Part shown: in pieces, positions 46,758 to 54,683 of the stretch
Position numbering within the stretch: the first letter of the stretch is position 1
How the letters are laid out: each line of letters opens with the position of its first letter
DNA from: Photobacterium profundum SS9
GTDB taxonomy: Bacteria > Pseudomonadota > Gammaproteobacteria > Enterobacterales > Vibrionaceae
NCBI RefSeq assembly: GCF_000196255.1
Contig: NC_006370.1
Coordinates: 2,183,411 to 2,247,410 of the forward strand
Length of the DNA stretch: 64,000 nucleotides
Reading direction: 5' to 3'
Program-made: the position numbers and the translations under genes
Notes under the pieces: model-generated
Seen by the model: the letters and a program-made list of their open reading frames with translations, nothing else
The model's database searches: none
What the model was told of the DNA's origin: nothing

Positions 46758-46822
46758 ATATTTTTAGGAACAGAGTTAACAATTGTTCCATCATAATCCC
46801 ACAAGATAGCATCTAACTTCAT
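46758..46822 (-). pseudogene. 5' fragment of a HAD-superfamily hydrolase gene
   Basis: From the ATG at 46822, preceded by AGAGGAA, the frame reads MKLDAILWDYDGTIVNSVPK before entering the IS1595-family element. DYDGTIVNS is HAD motif I with the nucleophilic and acid-base aspartates. The rest of the enzyme is missing or displaced, so the gene is dead. Confidence 0.8.
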
Positions 46823-46916
46823 TATTCCTCTCATATTCATATATTGCTAACAGCTAAAAATATATCTGATTCATTCACTAGAGTCATATTTAAAACGTCT
46901 ACACACAGAAACAGTA

Positions 46917-47181
46917 ATACCAAATCCATTAATTATCTGCTCAGTTCAGCGAGAGTTAAAATGCTTTTAGGCAAGGAGATAAATTGAGGATCTAGTGGCT
47001 CTAAATTGAAATTTATTAACGCAGTATAAAAGTATTTTAAACTCGCCCAAAGGGAACACCACTGGAAGCCAACTTCGGTGTCTAGCGATTTCAAAAGAGA
47101 ACTACTCTTCTATCAAACACTATCCTTGAACTCGACTCCCTGTGGTATTCTGAATGGTCAGATAATTAATGGAATTGGTAT
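46917..47181. repeat. MITE-like palindromic repeat family 2
   Basis: 265 bp with 23-bp terminal inverted repeats that differ at one position: ATACCAAATCCATTAATTAT... at 46917-46939 and its complement at 47159-47181. The interior has no gene. Its ends resemble those of the family 3 repeats at 50832 and 61556 in the ATACCAA opening and TATCTG motif. It lies 24 bp from the truncated end of the ABC-F gene. Confidence 0.82.
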
Positions 47182-47205
47182 AAGTTGATTGTTTTGCGGC
47201 AGGAT

Positions 47206-47847
47206 TTATCCTATTGCTACCTGCATATTAACCCCAACGTCTCTGACAAAATCTTTATCATGACTCACCAAAATGAACCCTCCGTTAAAGGCTTTTAGTG
47301 CGGTTGCTAGCATCTGTTTTGAGTCGATATCTAAATGATTAGACGGTTCATCAAGCAGTAAGATTTCAGCATCAGATTCGAACAGTTTATACAACTGCAA
47401 AAGGGCTAATTGATCGCCGCTTAACGTATGGCAATACGTATTCAATTCCGACGTAATGCGCAATGTTTTTAACACCTGCTGTAATCGAATTTCTATATCC
47501 CAATCATCGCCGATTACATCAAAATATTCTTGCTTACAGCTTCCCTGTTCAATGGCTCGAAGTGCCAGTAATTTATCGGTAACGCCTAAATAATCAGAGA
47601 CACGGGTATTGCCATCTAGCAGTTCAGAAGGTAATTGAGAATAATAAGCAATCTGGCCTTGGCAAGTTACAGAACCCTGAGTTGGTGAAAGATTACCCAA
47701 TAACAATGAGAGAAAAACAGATTTCCCTACCCCATTGCGACCCACTAACCCTGTAATACCGTTAGGTGGGGTGAAATTTAAGCTCTGAAATAGCCACTCT
47801 CCGGTATCGAGTTGGAATGACAATTGATGTGTGATTAATGCAGGCAT
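47206..47847 (-). pseudogene. Truncated ABC-F ATPase gene (first ABC domain only)
   Basis: 213 residues. Walker A GRNGVGKS, a signature LSGDQLALL (usual LSGGQ), Walker B EILLLDEPSNHLD and the switch LVSHDKDF are present. ABC-F proteins, which act on the ribosome, normally have two ABC domains joined by a linker and exceed 500 residues. Here the frame stops just after the first switch (GVNMQVAIG), next to repeat family 2. A deletion accompanying that repeat probably removed the rest. A functional single-domain protein is possible but less likely. Confidence 0.7.
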
Positions 47848-48028
47848 AAGAATACCTCCCCTTACGAATGAAATGTAAAAGGGGCCTAAGCCGTTACTTA
47901 GGTTTGATTATCGCAAACTGTAAAAAGAAGCAATGATGTAGCTGTGCTAAGACAAAGTAACGCCCACTAACCCCGAGTGTCCAAATAATAAATAGTCATT
48001 GGATGTCGGTAAGTTAGTTGTTCATTAT

Positions 48029-49793
48029 GTAACTTCTCAATAAGTCGGGGCATAAGCGAAGAGTGATCCTGATAGTGTTTTTAAAATTAATGTTAGGATC
48101 TCTAAGATCGGCTTGATTGATCCTTTCAAACCTTCAAAATAGTAGCCTCTAACCACGTAGAGCCTTTTGTCTCAATGAAAATTAATCTCCCAGACATTCC
48201 AGAGTCAGAGCAAACCCCTTTGGTAAAAGGCTTAATTGGGATCATTGAGCAGCTTTCCGATACGGTTGAGCGCCAACAAGAAGAAATCACCCTCCTTAAA
48301 GACGAGATCAACGTACTAAAAGGGCAGAAAAAACGGCCCAAGTTCAAGCCGAGTAAACTCGACACAAATACCGATGAAAAGTCAGACCAAGGCTCGACTG
48401 ATAACAAACGGTCCGGCTCTACCAAGCGTAGCAAAAATCAAACGCTGACCATTCATCAGGATAACATTGTCCAGCCAGAACAACCTTTACCTATCGGGGC
48501 ACGATTCAAGGGCTACCGAGATTTTGTCGTCCAAGAGCTAGAGATACAGTCGTGCAATGTACGTTATCGCTTAGCTTGCTATCTATTACCTGATGGTTCG
48601 ACGGTTACCGCTACCTTGCCTAATGGACTAGCAGGCCAACACTTTGGCACTCGACTAAGAAGCTACATCCTCTATCAGTATCATCAATGTCAGGTCACTC
48701 AGCCTCTGTTGTTGGAACAACTTAGAGAATGGGGTATCGATATTTCCAGTGGCCAATTAAATCGCTTATTGACCGAAAATCATGATGATTTGCATGAAGA
48801 AAAAGCCGAACTTCTGGCTGCAGGCCTGCAAAGCACTGGCTATATCACAACAGATGACACCGGAGCTAGGCATCAGGGCAAGAACGGTTTTGTCACCCAC
48901 ATAGGCAATGAGTGGTTTGCTTGGTTTCAAAGTTCAGACCGAAAAAATCGGATCAACTTCCTGTCACTCCTTCGGGCTGGAAACAAGGGTTATCAGGTGA
49001 ACACCTGCGCACTAAACTATATGGCGACAAATAAACTCCCTGCTCCCCAGTTAGCATTGTTAGCAAACACACCAGTGACCAACTTTGGATGTGAGGAGGA
49101 ATGGTCTGCTCATCTAGTTCAGCTGGGTATTGTCGTAAAAAGGCATATTCAAATAGCGACTGAAGGTGCCCTATTGGGTTGCGCGTCAGAGAATGAAGCT
49201 TTGGGTAAACTCGCTGTGATCAGTGATGGTGCTGGACAGTTTAAGGTTCTACAACATGGTTTGTGCTGGGTACATGCGGAGCGGTTGGTCCACAAGCTTA
49301 TTCCGTTGAATGAGGGACATCGAGAAGACATCGCACAAGTACGTGATGAGATTTGGTCGTTCTACAAGGAGCTGAAAGAATACAAAAAACAGCCTTGCGA
49401 CACGAAGAAATCAGCCCTGTCGAAGGAGTTCGATCGGCTATTTACTCAGAAAACCCGCTATGAGCTCCTTAATCAGCAACTAAAGCGGTTAAACAAATTA
49501 AAATCAAGCTTATTGCTGGTATTGGAACGACCAGAAATTCCAATCCATACAAATGGAAGCGAAAATGATCTAAGGGAGCAGGTCAAGCGGCGCAAAGTCA
49601 GTGGAGGTACTCGTAGTGATCTTGGCCGACAATGCCGAGATACCTTTTCCAGCCTGAAAAAAACGTGCCGAAAATTAGGGGTTTCCTTCTGGAAATATCT
49701 CAACGACCGAATTTCTCAAAGTAATGTAATCCCATCTTTAGGCTCTCTGGTGCTCCAGAAAGCCCACCCTGCCTCGGCTTATTGAGAAGTTAC
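48029..49793 (+). mobile_element. IS66-family element of the single-gene (ISBst12-like) type, complete
   Basis: 1765 bp starting and ending with GTAACTTCTCAATAAG-type inverted repeats; GTAA ends are typical of IS66. An 8-bp direct repeat TTCATTAT flanks it (48021-48028 and 49794-49801), the expected target duplication. Only the large transposase gene is present, without the accessory tnpA/tnpB of classical IS66. A 232-bp piece of the same element is present at 34030-34261. Confidence 0.92.
48175..49785 (+). CDS. IS66-family transposase (TnpC)
   Basis: 536 residues. A coiled-coil N-terminus (LSDTVERQQEEITLLKDEIN) and a basic linker precede the DDE catalytic domain: D in ITTDDTGAR (near 227), D in VISDGAGQF (near 348) and E in NGSENDLRE (near 463). 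All are intact. The CPxC-type zinc finger of many IS66 transposases is not visible, consistent with the ISBst12 subgroup. Confidence 0.92.
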   Translation: MKINLPDIPESEQTPLVKGLIGIIEQLSDTVERQQEEITLLKDEINVLKGQKKRPKFKPSKLDTNTDEKSDQGSTDNKRSGSTKRSKNQTLTIHQDNIVQPEQPLPIGARFKGYRDFVVQELEIQSCNVRYRLACYLLPDGSTVTATLPNGLAGQHFGTRLRSYILYQYHQCQVTQPLLLEQLREWGIDISSGQLNRLLTENHDDLHEEKAELLAAGLQSTGYITTDDTGARHQGKNGFVTHIGNEWFAWFQSSDRKNRINFLSLLRAGNKGYQVNTCALNYMATNKLPAPQLALLANTPVTNFGCEEEWSAHLVQLGIVVKRHIQIATEGALLGCASENEALGKLAVISDGAGQFKVLQHGLCWVHAERLVHKLIPLNEGHREDIAQVRDEIWSFYKELKEYKKQPCDTKKSALSKEFDRLFTQKTRYELLNQQLKRLNKLKSSLLLVLERPEIPIHTNGSENDLREQVKRRKVSGGTRSDLGRQCRDTFSSLKKTCRKLGVSFWKYLNDRISQSNVIPSLGSLVLQKAHPASAY

Positions 49794-49977
49794 TTCATTA
49801 TGGCGTTAACTCCGATAGATATGATGGTGGAATTATAATCAAGACGATGGCTGTTTTTCAAGTACCTTGATCACAATCCTAATAACAGACAAGTCACCAT
49901 TAAATCAATTATTCATAAGGTATAATTAATGGGTAATTAGTGTATAACAAGTAACATAGGTACACCTAGGAGGGGTT

Positions 49978-50118
49978 ATGAGCGTTGTATTTGGATTCAT
50001 TATTTTGGCTATCATTGCCGCCTTAATCAAAAAGAAGACAGGCCTAACTTTAACTAAGTTCTTTGAGCAAAAAATTCAAAAATATTACAAAAAGAATGAA
50101 GATAAAGAAAATCATTAA
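49978..50118 (+). CDS. Small membrane protein, 46 residues
   Basis: ATG at 49978 has a perfect AGGAGG ribosome site at 49969-49974. The product has one N-terminal membrane helix (VVFGFIILAIIAALI) and a Lys-rich cytoplasmic tail ending NEDKENH. Small single-span proteins of this kind often modulate transporters or stress responses, but no family is recognised. It lies 48 bp before the SDR gene on the same strand, so co-transcription is possible. The ribosome site makes it a convincing gene. Confidence 0.65.
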   Translation: MSVVFGFIILAIIAALIKKKTGLTLTKFFEQKIQKYYKKNEDKENH

Positions 50119-50166
50119 ACCGTGGCTTTGTCTTTTTAAACAAAACCCCATTAATAAAGGCATTTT

Positions 50167-50832
50167 ATGATTGTAATTACAGGCGCAAGTAGCGGTTTAG
50201 GTGCAGCATTAGCACACTTGTACAGCACAGAAGGAAAACCATTACTGATCACAGGGCGAAATGCACAACGCCTTGAAAACGTAGCTGCCAATATGCCAGA
50301 AAAAGTACAGGTTAAACAAGCTGACCTCGGTAAAGCCACAGACGTCGAAGCATTATTGGATTCTTTAGAGTGCGCACCAGATACAGTTATTCATTGTGCT
50401 GGCAGTGGTTATTTTGGCCCTATCGAACAGCAAGATCCTGAAGCAATCAGCCAGTTAATTCAAAACAACGTGACCTCAACGATTTTCTTATTGCGCGAAC
50501 TAGTGAAGCGTTACCGCAATCATAAAGTCAATGTCGTCGTTGTAATGTCGACAGCTGCACAAGCCGCTAAAGCTGAAGAATCAACCTATTGCGCTGCAAA
50601 ATGGGCGGTACGTGGATTAGTAGAATCGGTTCGCCTAGAATTGAAAGGCTGCCCAATGAAACTTATCGCGGTTTACCCTGGTGGAATGGCGACTGACTTC
50701 TGGAAAACGAGTGGGAAAGAATTTGATACCTCTTCGTTTATGACAGCAGAAGAAGCCGCACATATGTTGAGACAGGCACTGGTGGGTACTGAACACGGCT
50801 TTGTTTCAGATATCACGATTAATCGCCATTAA
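50167..50832 (+). CDS. Short-chain dehydrogenase/reductase
   Basis: 221 residues. Cofactor motif TGASSGLG at 5-12 and the catalytic Ser (VVVMSTAAQ), Tyr and Lys (YCAAKWA) of classical SDRs are intact. VIHCAGSGYFG corresponds to the NNAG motif. A TGR segment after beta-2 suggests NADP(H). The substrate is unknown. It converges with the xdhB end of the ygfK operon. Confidence 0.9.
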   Translation: MIVITGASSGLGAALAHLYSTEGKPLLITGRNAQRLENVAANMPEKVQVKQADLGKATDVEALLDSLECAPDTVIHCAGSGYFGPIEQQDPEAISQLIQNNVTSTIFLLRELVKRYRNHKVNVVVVMSTAAQAAKAEESTYCAAKWAVRGLVESVRLELKGCPMKLIAVYPGGMATDFWKTSGKEFDTSSFMTAEEAAHMLRQALVGTEHGFVSDITINRH

Positions 50833-50993
50833 TACCAACCTAGACAAGTATCTGATCATCCTTGCTGGTTAAAATAGCTTATAACTACGTTAGAAATTTT
50901 ATAATTAGAACCACTAGTTACTTCAATTTCTGCCTTGTTATTATCAATTTTCTCTACGCAATTATCTGACCATTTACTTATCCAGAATGGTAT
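50832..50993. repeat. Interspersed repeat family 3, full copy
   Basis: 162 bp starting ATACCAACCTAGACAAGTAT and ending CCAGAATGGTAT. About 100 bp is shared, in reverse orientation and with few differences, with 61556-61656 (for example GAAATTTTATAATTAGAACC). It begins at the last base of the SDR stop codon. Confidence 0.75.
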
Positions 50994-51006
50994 AACCTAA
51001 AAATAA

Positions 51007-51037
51007 AAGAGGCTGTTGCAACGAGCAACAGCCTCTT
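51007..51037. terminator. Bidirectional terminator between SDR and xdhB
   Basis: AAGAGGCTGTTGC pairs perfectly with GCAACAGCCTCTT around AACGA. It lies between convergent genes and ends the ygfK-ssnA-xdhACB operon. Confidence 0.8.
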
Positions 51038-51081
51038 GAAGATAAAACAGACAATAAATGAACAAACAGTTAGATCATTAC

Positions 51082-51981
51082 TTAGGCAAGTTGAGTTAAC
51101 CAGCGCTCTAATAAATTCAGTGACGCCCTGTGTCGATATTGCGCTGTCGAACGTTGATCATCGATAGGACAAATTACTTTGCTGTAGCCACTCAGTATAT
51201 TTTCAATAAATAACGGCTCACGTAGCATCTCAACCGGCTGACCAATGATTTTCTGCTCTAAAACAGTGCTGCGCACGACGGTTGGACCCACAGCCCCAAA
51301 CGCGACTCGCCAATCTACCACTTTACCTTGCTCAACTTTTGCTAACCCTGCAACCGACAGTTTAGTTAAAGCATTCGCCGCCCGTGTGCCGACTTTATGA
51401 TAGAACGTAACGGGAAGATCTACTTTAGGAATTACCACGTGGGTCAGTACTTCTCCTTGATGTAAGCACGTTCTGCCAGGGCCAGTAATAAAATTGGCTA
51501 TCGGCATTTCACGTTGACCATGAATCGACGATAGAACAAGCTTCGCATCGAGCAAATACAAAGCAGGTAACGAATCTGCAGCCGGTGACGCATTACAGAT
51601 ATTACCTGCCATAGTGGCGCGGTTACGCAATGCTGGCGCGGCAATATTAGCGACACTTTGACGTAGTACATCAGGCACTAACGGATTAATTTCAATGTCG
51701 TGCAAGCTAACACCAGCGCCGATACATAAACCAGACTGACACAAACCAGACTGTAAACCAGCCTCTGTACCCAAATCAGACTCTAGTTCAATCGGCGTTA
51801 TATGTTGTAACTCTTCAATTGCATCAAGAAAGACCACATCGTGTTTAAAATCAGGGGTTATTCCCGGTCGTGCACTGTGCCTTACCATTAAATCGGTGCC
51901 ACCTGAAAATAAGGTATGCTCACCCACGGCTAGTTTGTCTAATGCTTGTTCTAAAGTGTCTGGACGATATACCGTTACCAT
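51082..51981 (-). CDS. xdhB: XdhB-like FAD subunit of a molybdenum hydroxylase
   Basis: 299 residues. FAD_binding_5 motifs LFSGGTDLMVR (about 23-33) and RNRATMAGNICNASPAADSLPAL are intact, with a C-terminal CODH flavoprotein domain. It transfers electrons from the iron-sulfur subunit to the acceptor. The region after SDLGTEAG contains a small duplication (LQSGLCQSGLC) encoded by AAACCAGACTG-type DNA repeats. Its start overlaps the xdhC stop by 7 nt, and it is the last gene of the operon. Confidence 0.92.
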   Translation of the reverse strand: MVTVYRPDTLEQALDKLAVGEHTLFSGGTDLMVRHSARPGITPDFKHDVVFLDAIEELQHITPIELESDLGTEAGLQSGLCQSGLCIGAGVSLHDIEINPLVPDVLRQSVANIAAPALRNRATMAGNICNASPAADSLPALYLLDAKLVLSSIHGQREMPIANFITGPGRTCLHQGEVLTHVVIPKVDLPVTFYHKVGTRAANALTKLSVAGLAKVEQGKVVDWRVAFGAVGPTVVRSTVLEQKIIGQPVEMLREPLFIENILSGYSKVICPIDDQRSTAQYRHRASLNLLERWLTQLA

Positions 51982-52457
51982 AATCCTTCCCCTTTAGTGG
52001 CCGCAATATTCGCCGCGTCGATAATCATCCCATAACCCGTACAACGGCAGAGGTTACCTGAAATCGCGGTACGAATTTCTTTTTCGGTCGGGTGCTGTGT
52101 CGGATCGCTGCGACCATTTAATAAGGCATACAACGCCAATACCATTCCCGGTGTACAAAACCCACATTGCACCCCTTTTGCTTCTAATAGCGCATCAATC
52201 ACGCACTGACCTTTAGCGGTTTGCCTTAAGCCTTCGAGCGTCATGATATTCGCGCCTTCTGCTTGTGCAGTGGGCATCATGCAAGCATTTACTAATTGTC
52301 CATTAAATAAAACAGAACACGCCCCACACTCACCTTCACCACAGCCTTCTTTCGTTGCTGTCTTTTTCAGGTTACCGCGTAATGTATTCAATAATGATTG
52401 CATCGGATTTGCATCCACGGAGACACATTCATTATTAAGGAAAAATTCAATTTTCAT
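51975..52457 (-). CDS. xdhC: XdhC-like [2Fe-2S] subunit of a molybdenum hydroxylase
   Basis: 160 residues from the ATG at 52457, preceded by AAGGAGAACAAG; the frame is open 20 codons further but that is the xdhA-xdhC spacer. All eight ligand cysteines are present: GCGEGECGACS with a later C in LVNAC for the plant-type cluster, and QCGFCTPG plus LCRCTGY for the second. It relays electrons from the molybdenum subunit XdhA to the FAD subunit XdhB. This is a full contrast with the cysteine-less domain of XdhD. Confidence 0.94.
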   Translation of the reverse strand: MKIEFFLNNECVSVDANPMQSLLNTLRGNLKKTATKEGCGEGECGACSVLFNGQLVNACMMPTAQAEGANIMTLEGLRQTAKGQCVIDALLEAKGVQCGFCTPGMVLALYALLNGRSDPTQHPTEKEIRTAISGNLCRCTGYGMIIDAANIAATKGEGLW

Positions 52458-52517
52458 CTTGTTCTCCTTGATACTTATACTGTGCTCCTTAATATTCATA
52501 CTGCGCTCCCTGATCAT
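52458..52517 (-). repeat. Three tandem ~21-bp units each holding a ribosome-site-like GGAG
   Basis: On the minus strand the units read GATCAGGGAGCGCAGTATGA, ATATTAAGGAGCACAGTATA and GTATCAAGGAGAACAAGATG. The first encodes the last residues of xdhA, the second follows its stop, and the third is the xdhC ribosome site. Apparent local duplication of a translation-start region. Confidence 0.7.
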
Positions 52518-54669
52518 TCGCTTTTATAACAACCGCCATCTTTTCTGCATATAACGCTTCGCATACTTTTTCGGGCGTAACTGGAATAGATGAGAATGGT
52601 TTACCAATCGCTAACTCAACGGCAGCGGCAAATGCAGCGGCTCCGCCATTATGGGTGAGTTCACCGCCCCCTTTGGCACCATTAGGGCCATATGGGTATG
52701 GGTTATCCACCAAATCACTTTCAATTGATGGCACATCCAGTGCGGTTGGAATCACATAATCAGCCATGGTTTTCTGAGCAAACACACCATCGCTAGTCAG
52801 CTCCATTTTTTCACAGCTGCCATAGCCAAGAGCTTGCACTAAACCGCCATCAATTTGGCCTTTAAATACCTGAGCATCAATCGCGCGACCAATATCGTAT
52901 ACCGCCCATGCACCCGTTATTTGTGTTTCACCTGTTGCCATATCGACATCAACTTCCACTACATTCACACCATAGCTAGTCACTTGGTAGGCATTGCCTT
53001 GATACGTATTTTGATCCCATACGTGATAGTCAGGCTTGCGATAAACTTCTTCTAGCTCTTGATGTTCACCCTCTACCCAGCAAGATTTCAGCTTTTCAGC
53101 TGCTTTTTCGAGTAAATAGCCGACAATAACGATAGATCGCGAAGCAACAGTAGGACCAGAATCAGGCACAACACCGGTATCAGGTATGGCTAAGTGCACA
53201 GATTCAAGGGGTTTGCAGAGGCTATCTGCCACAATTTTACAGAAGGTTAAGCTTAACCCCTGACCAATATCAGTGTTCGATGCCAAAATATAGACATTGC
53301 CATCAGGTTCTTTAATTAAACGTATTTTAGCGCGTACCAAGGTATCTTCTAGATCTCCCGCAAAGCCACAACCATGCTGGAAAATAGCCATACCAATCCC
53401 TTTACGGGTTGCTGTATTCGGCGCTTGATCCAAGTAAGATCGTGTTTTTTGAGAATAGTCAGATAAGTCAGTAATACGTGCCATCATTTGATCGAGCACC
53501 AGATCACCAAAGATCTTCGCGCCCGTTAATGTGGTCGAGTCTGATTGTAAAAAATGACGTTGCTTAAAGGCTGCAGGATCTTGCCCCAATTGCTTTGCAA
53601 CGTGATTAAGGTGGGTTTCGATGCAAAAACAAGTCTGCGGTGAGCCAAAACCACGAAATGCACCTGTAGGCACAGTATTGGTTGCCCAAGCATGCCCTTC
53701 GACACGTACATTAGGAATATCGTACACATTGGTGACAGTTGTGATCGAACGCTGAAGCACAATGCCAGAAAGGCTAAGGTAAGCACCGGAATTTACATCG
53801 AATGTCACGTCCATCGCGACAATGTTTCCATGCTTATCAATACCTGTACGGTAGTGAAATGCGACAGGGTGTCGCTTGGAGGTAAACGCAATATCTTCAC
53901 TGCGTTCTAATACAATTCGAATCGGTTGTTGCAGCTTTTCTACCGCAACAGCTAACGGGCCTGCGAGTACATCAGGGTAGTCTTCCTTACCACCAAAGCC
54001 GCCACCCGTTGGGCATTGAATCGCACGCACATGATCATGACCAAGCACGACAGCCATACAGTGATGCACATACCACGGGCATTGCATCGAACCTTCTATA
54101 ACCACTTTGCCATCTTGTGGGTAACCAACAACACCTTGTGTTTCTAAGTAAATATGTTCTTGATAACCCGTACTGCATGTTTCTTCAATAATAGTAACTG
54201 CTTGTGCAAAGCCCTCGTCGATATCACCTTTTGTCAACGCATGAGTATCAAATACATTGTCTGTTGAATGAATGGCGCCATCGATAAGTGCTTTTGATTG
54301 TTCAATAGTATAAGCAGGTGTCAGCGGCGAATATTCTACCTTTATTTGTTGCAGTAATTGCTCGATAACATCAGGAACAGGGCCAACTAATAAAAAAATT
54401 ACTTGCCCAATATAACGTACTTCTTTTTCCGCGAATGCTGGCCAATCGATTTCAACAATCGGCAATACATTGTGTCCCGGAACATCTTTGGCACCAAACA
54501 AATGGTAACCTTCAGGTAATTCCGGTACATAAACCGCTTTAATTACGCCTCTAGAACAAGAAGAGCGGAAAAACCGCCCTTCCAATAGTCCTTCGTAATG
54601 GCGGTCGGCAATATACTTCGCTTCTCCAGTGGCTTCTGCCAGCTTGAATCTAGTATTAACCGTATCCAT
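52489..54669 (-). CDS. xdhA: XdhA-like molybdopterin subunit of a xanthine-dehydrogenase-type hydroxylase
   Basis: 726 residues (E. coli XdhA 752). The N-terminal a/b hammerhead is followed by molybdopterin-binding segments: CPTGGGFGGKED, TGAFRGFGSPQ, NTDIGQGLS and the active-site Glu region GAKGGGELTHNGG. It should hydroxylate a purine or other N-heterocycle. The gene follows ssnA by 14 bp. Neighbours ygfK and ssnA point to the selenium-dependent-type molybdenum hydroxylase context, but the Se-S ligand comes from accessory genes not seen in this window. Confidence 0.92.
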   Translation of the reverse strand: MDTVNTRFKLAEATGEAKYIADRHYEGLLEGRFFRSSCSRGVIKAVYVPELPEGYHLFGAKDVPGHNVLPIVEIDWPAFAEKEVRYIGQVIFLLVGPVPDVIEQLLQQIKVEYSPLTPAYTIEQSKALIDGAIHSTDNVFDTHALTKGDIDEGFAQAVTIIEETCSTGYQEHIYLETQGVVGYPQDGKVVIEGSMQCPWYVHHCMAVVLGHDHVRAIQCPTGGGFGGKEDYPDVLAGPLAVAVEKLQQPIRIVLERSEDIAFTSKRHPVAFHYRTGIDKHGNIVAMDVTFDVNSGAYLSLSGIVLQRSITTVTNVYDIPNVRVEGHAWATNTVPTGAFRGFGSPQTCFCIETHLNHVAKQLGQDPAAFKQRHFLQSDSTTLTGAKIFGDLVLDQMMARITDLSDYSQKTRSYLDQAPNTATRKGIGMAIFQHGCGFAGDLEDTLVRAKIRLIKEPDGNVYILASNTDIGQGLSLTFCKIVADSLCKPLESVHLAIPDTGVVPDSGPTVASRSIVIVGYLLEKAAEKLKSCWVEGEHQELEEVYRKPDYHVWDQNTYQGNAYQVTSYGVNVVEVDVDMATGETQITGAWAVYDIGRAIDAQVFKGQIDGGLVQALGYGSCEKMELTSDGVFAQKTMADYVIPTALDVPSIESDLVDNPYPYGPNGAKGGGELTHNGGAAAFAAAVELAIGKPFSSIPVTPEKVCEALYAEKMAVVIKANDQGAQYEY

Positions 54670-54683
54670 AACGGGATCTCACA

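Noticed and set aside
45711..46765. Target-site duplication around the IS1595 element
   Set aside because: TATTAATT and ATATTTTT are similar only in AT content.
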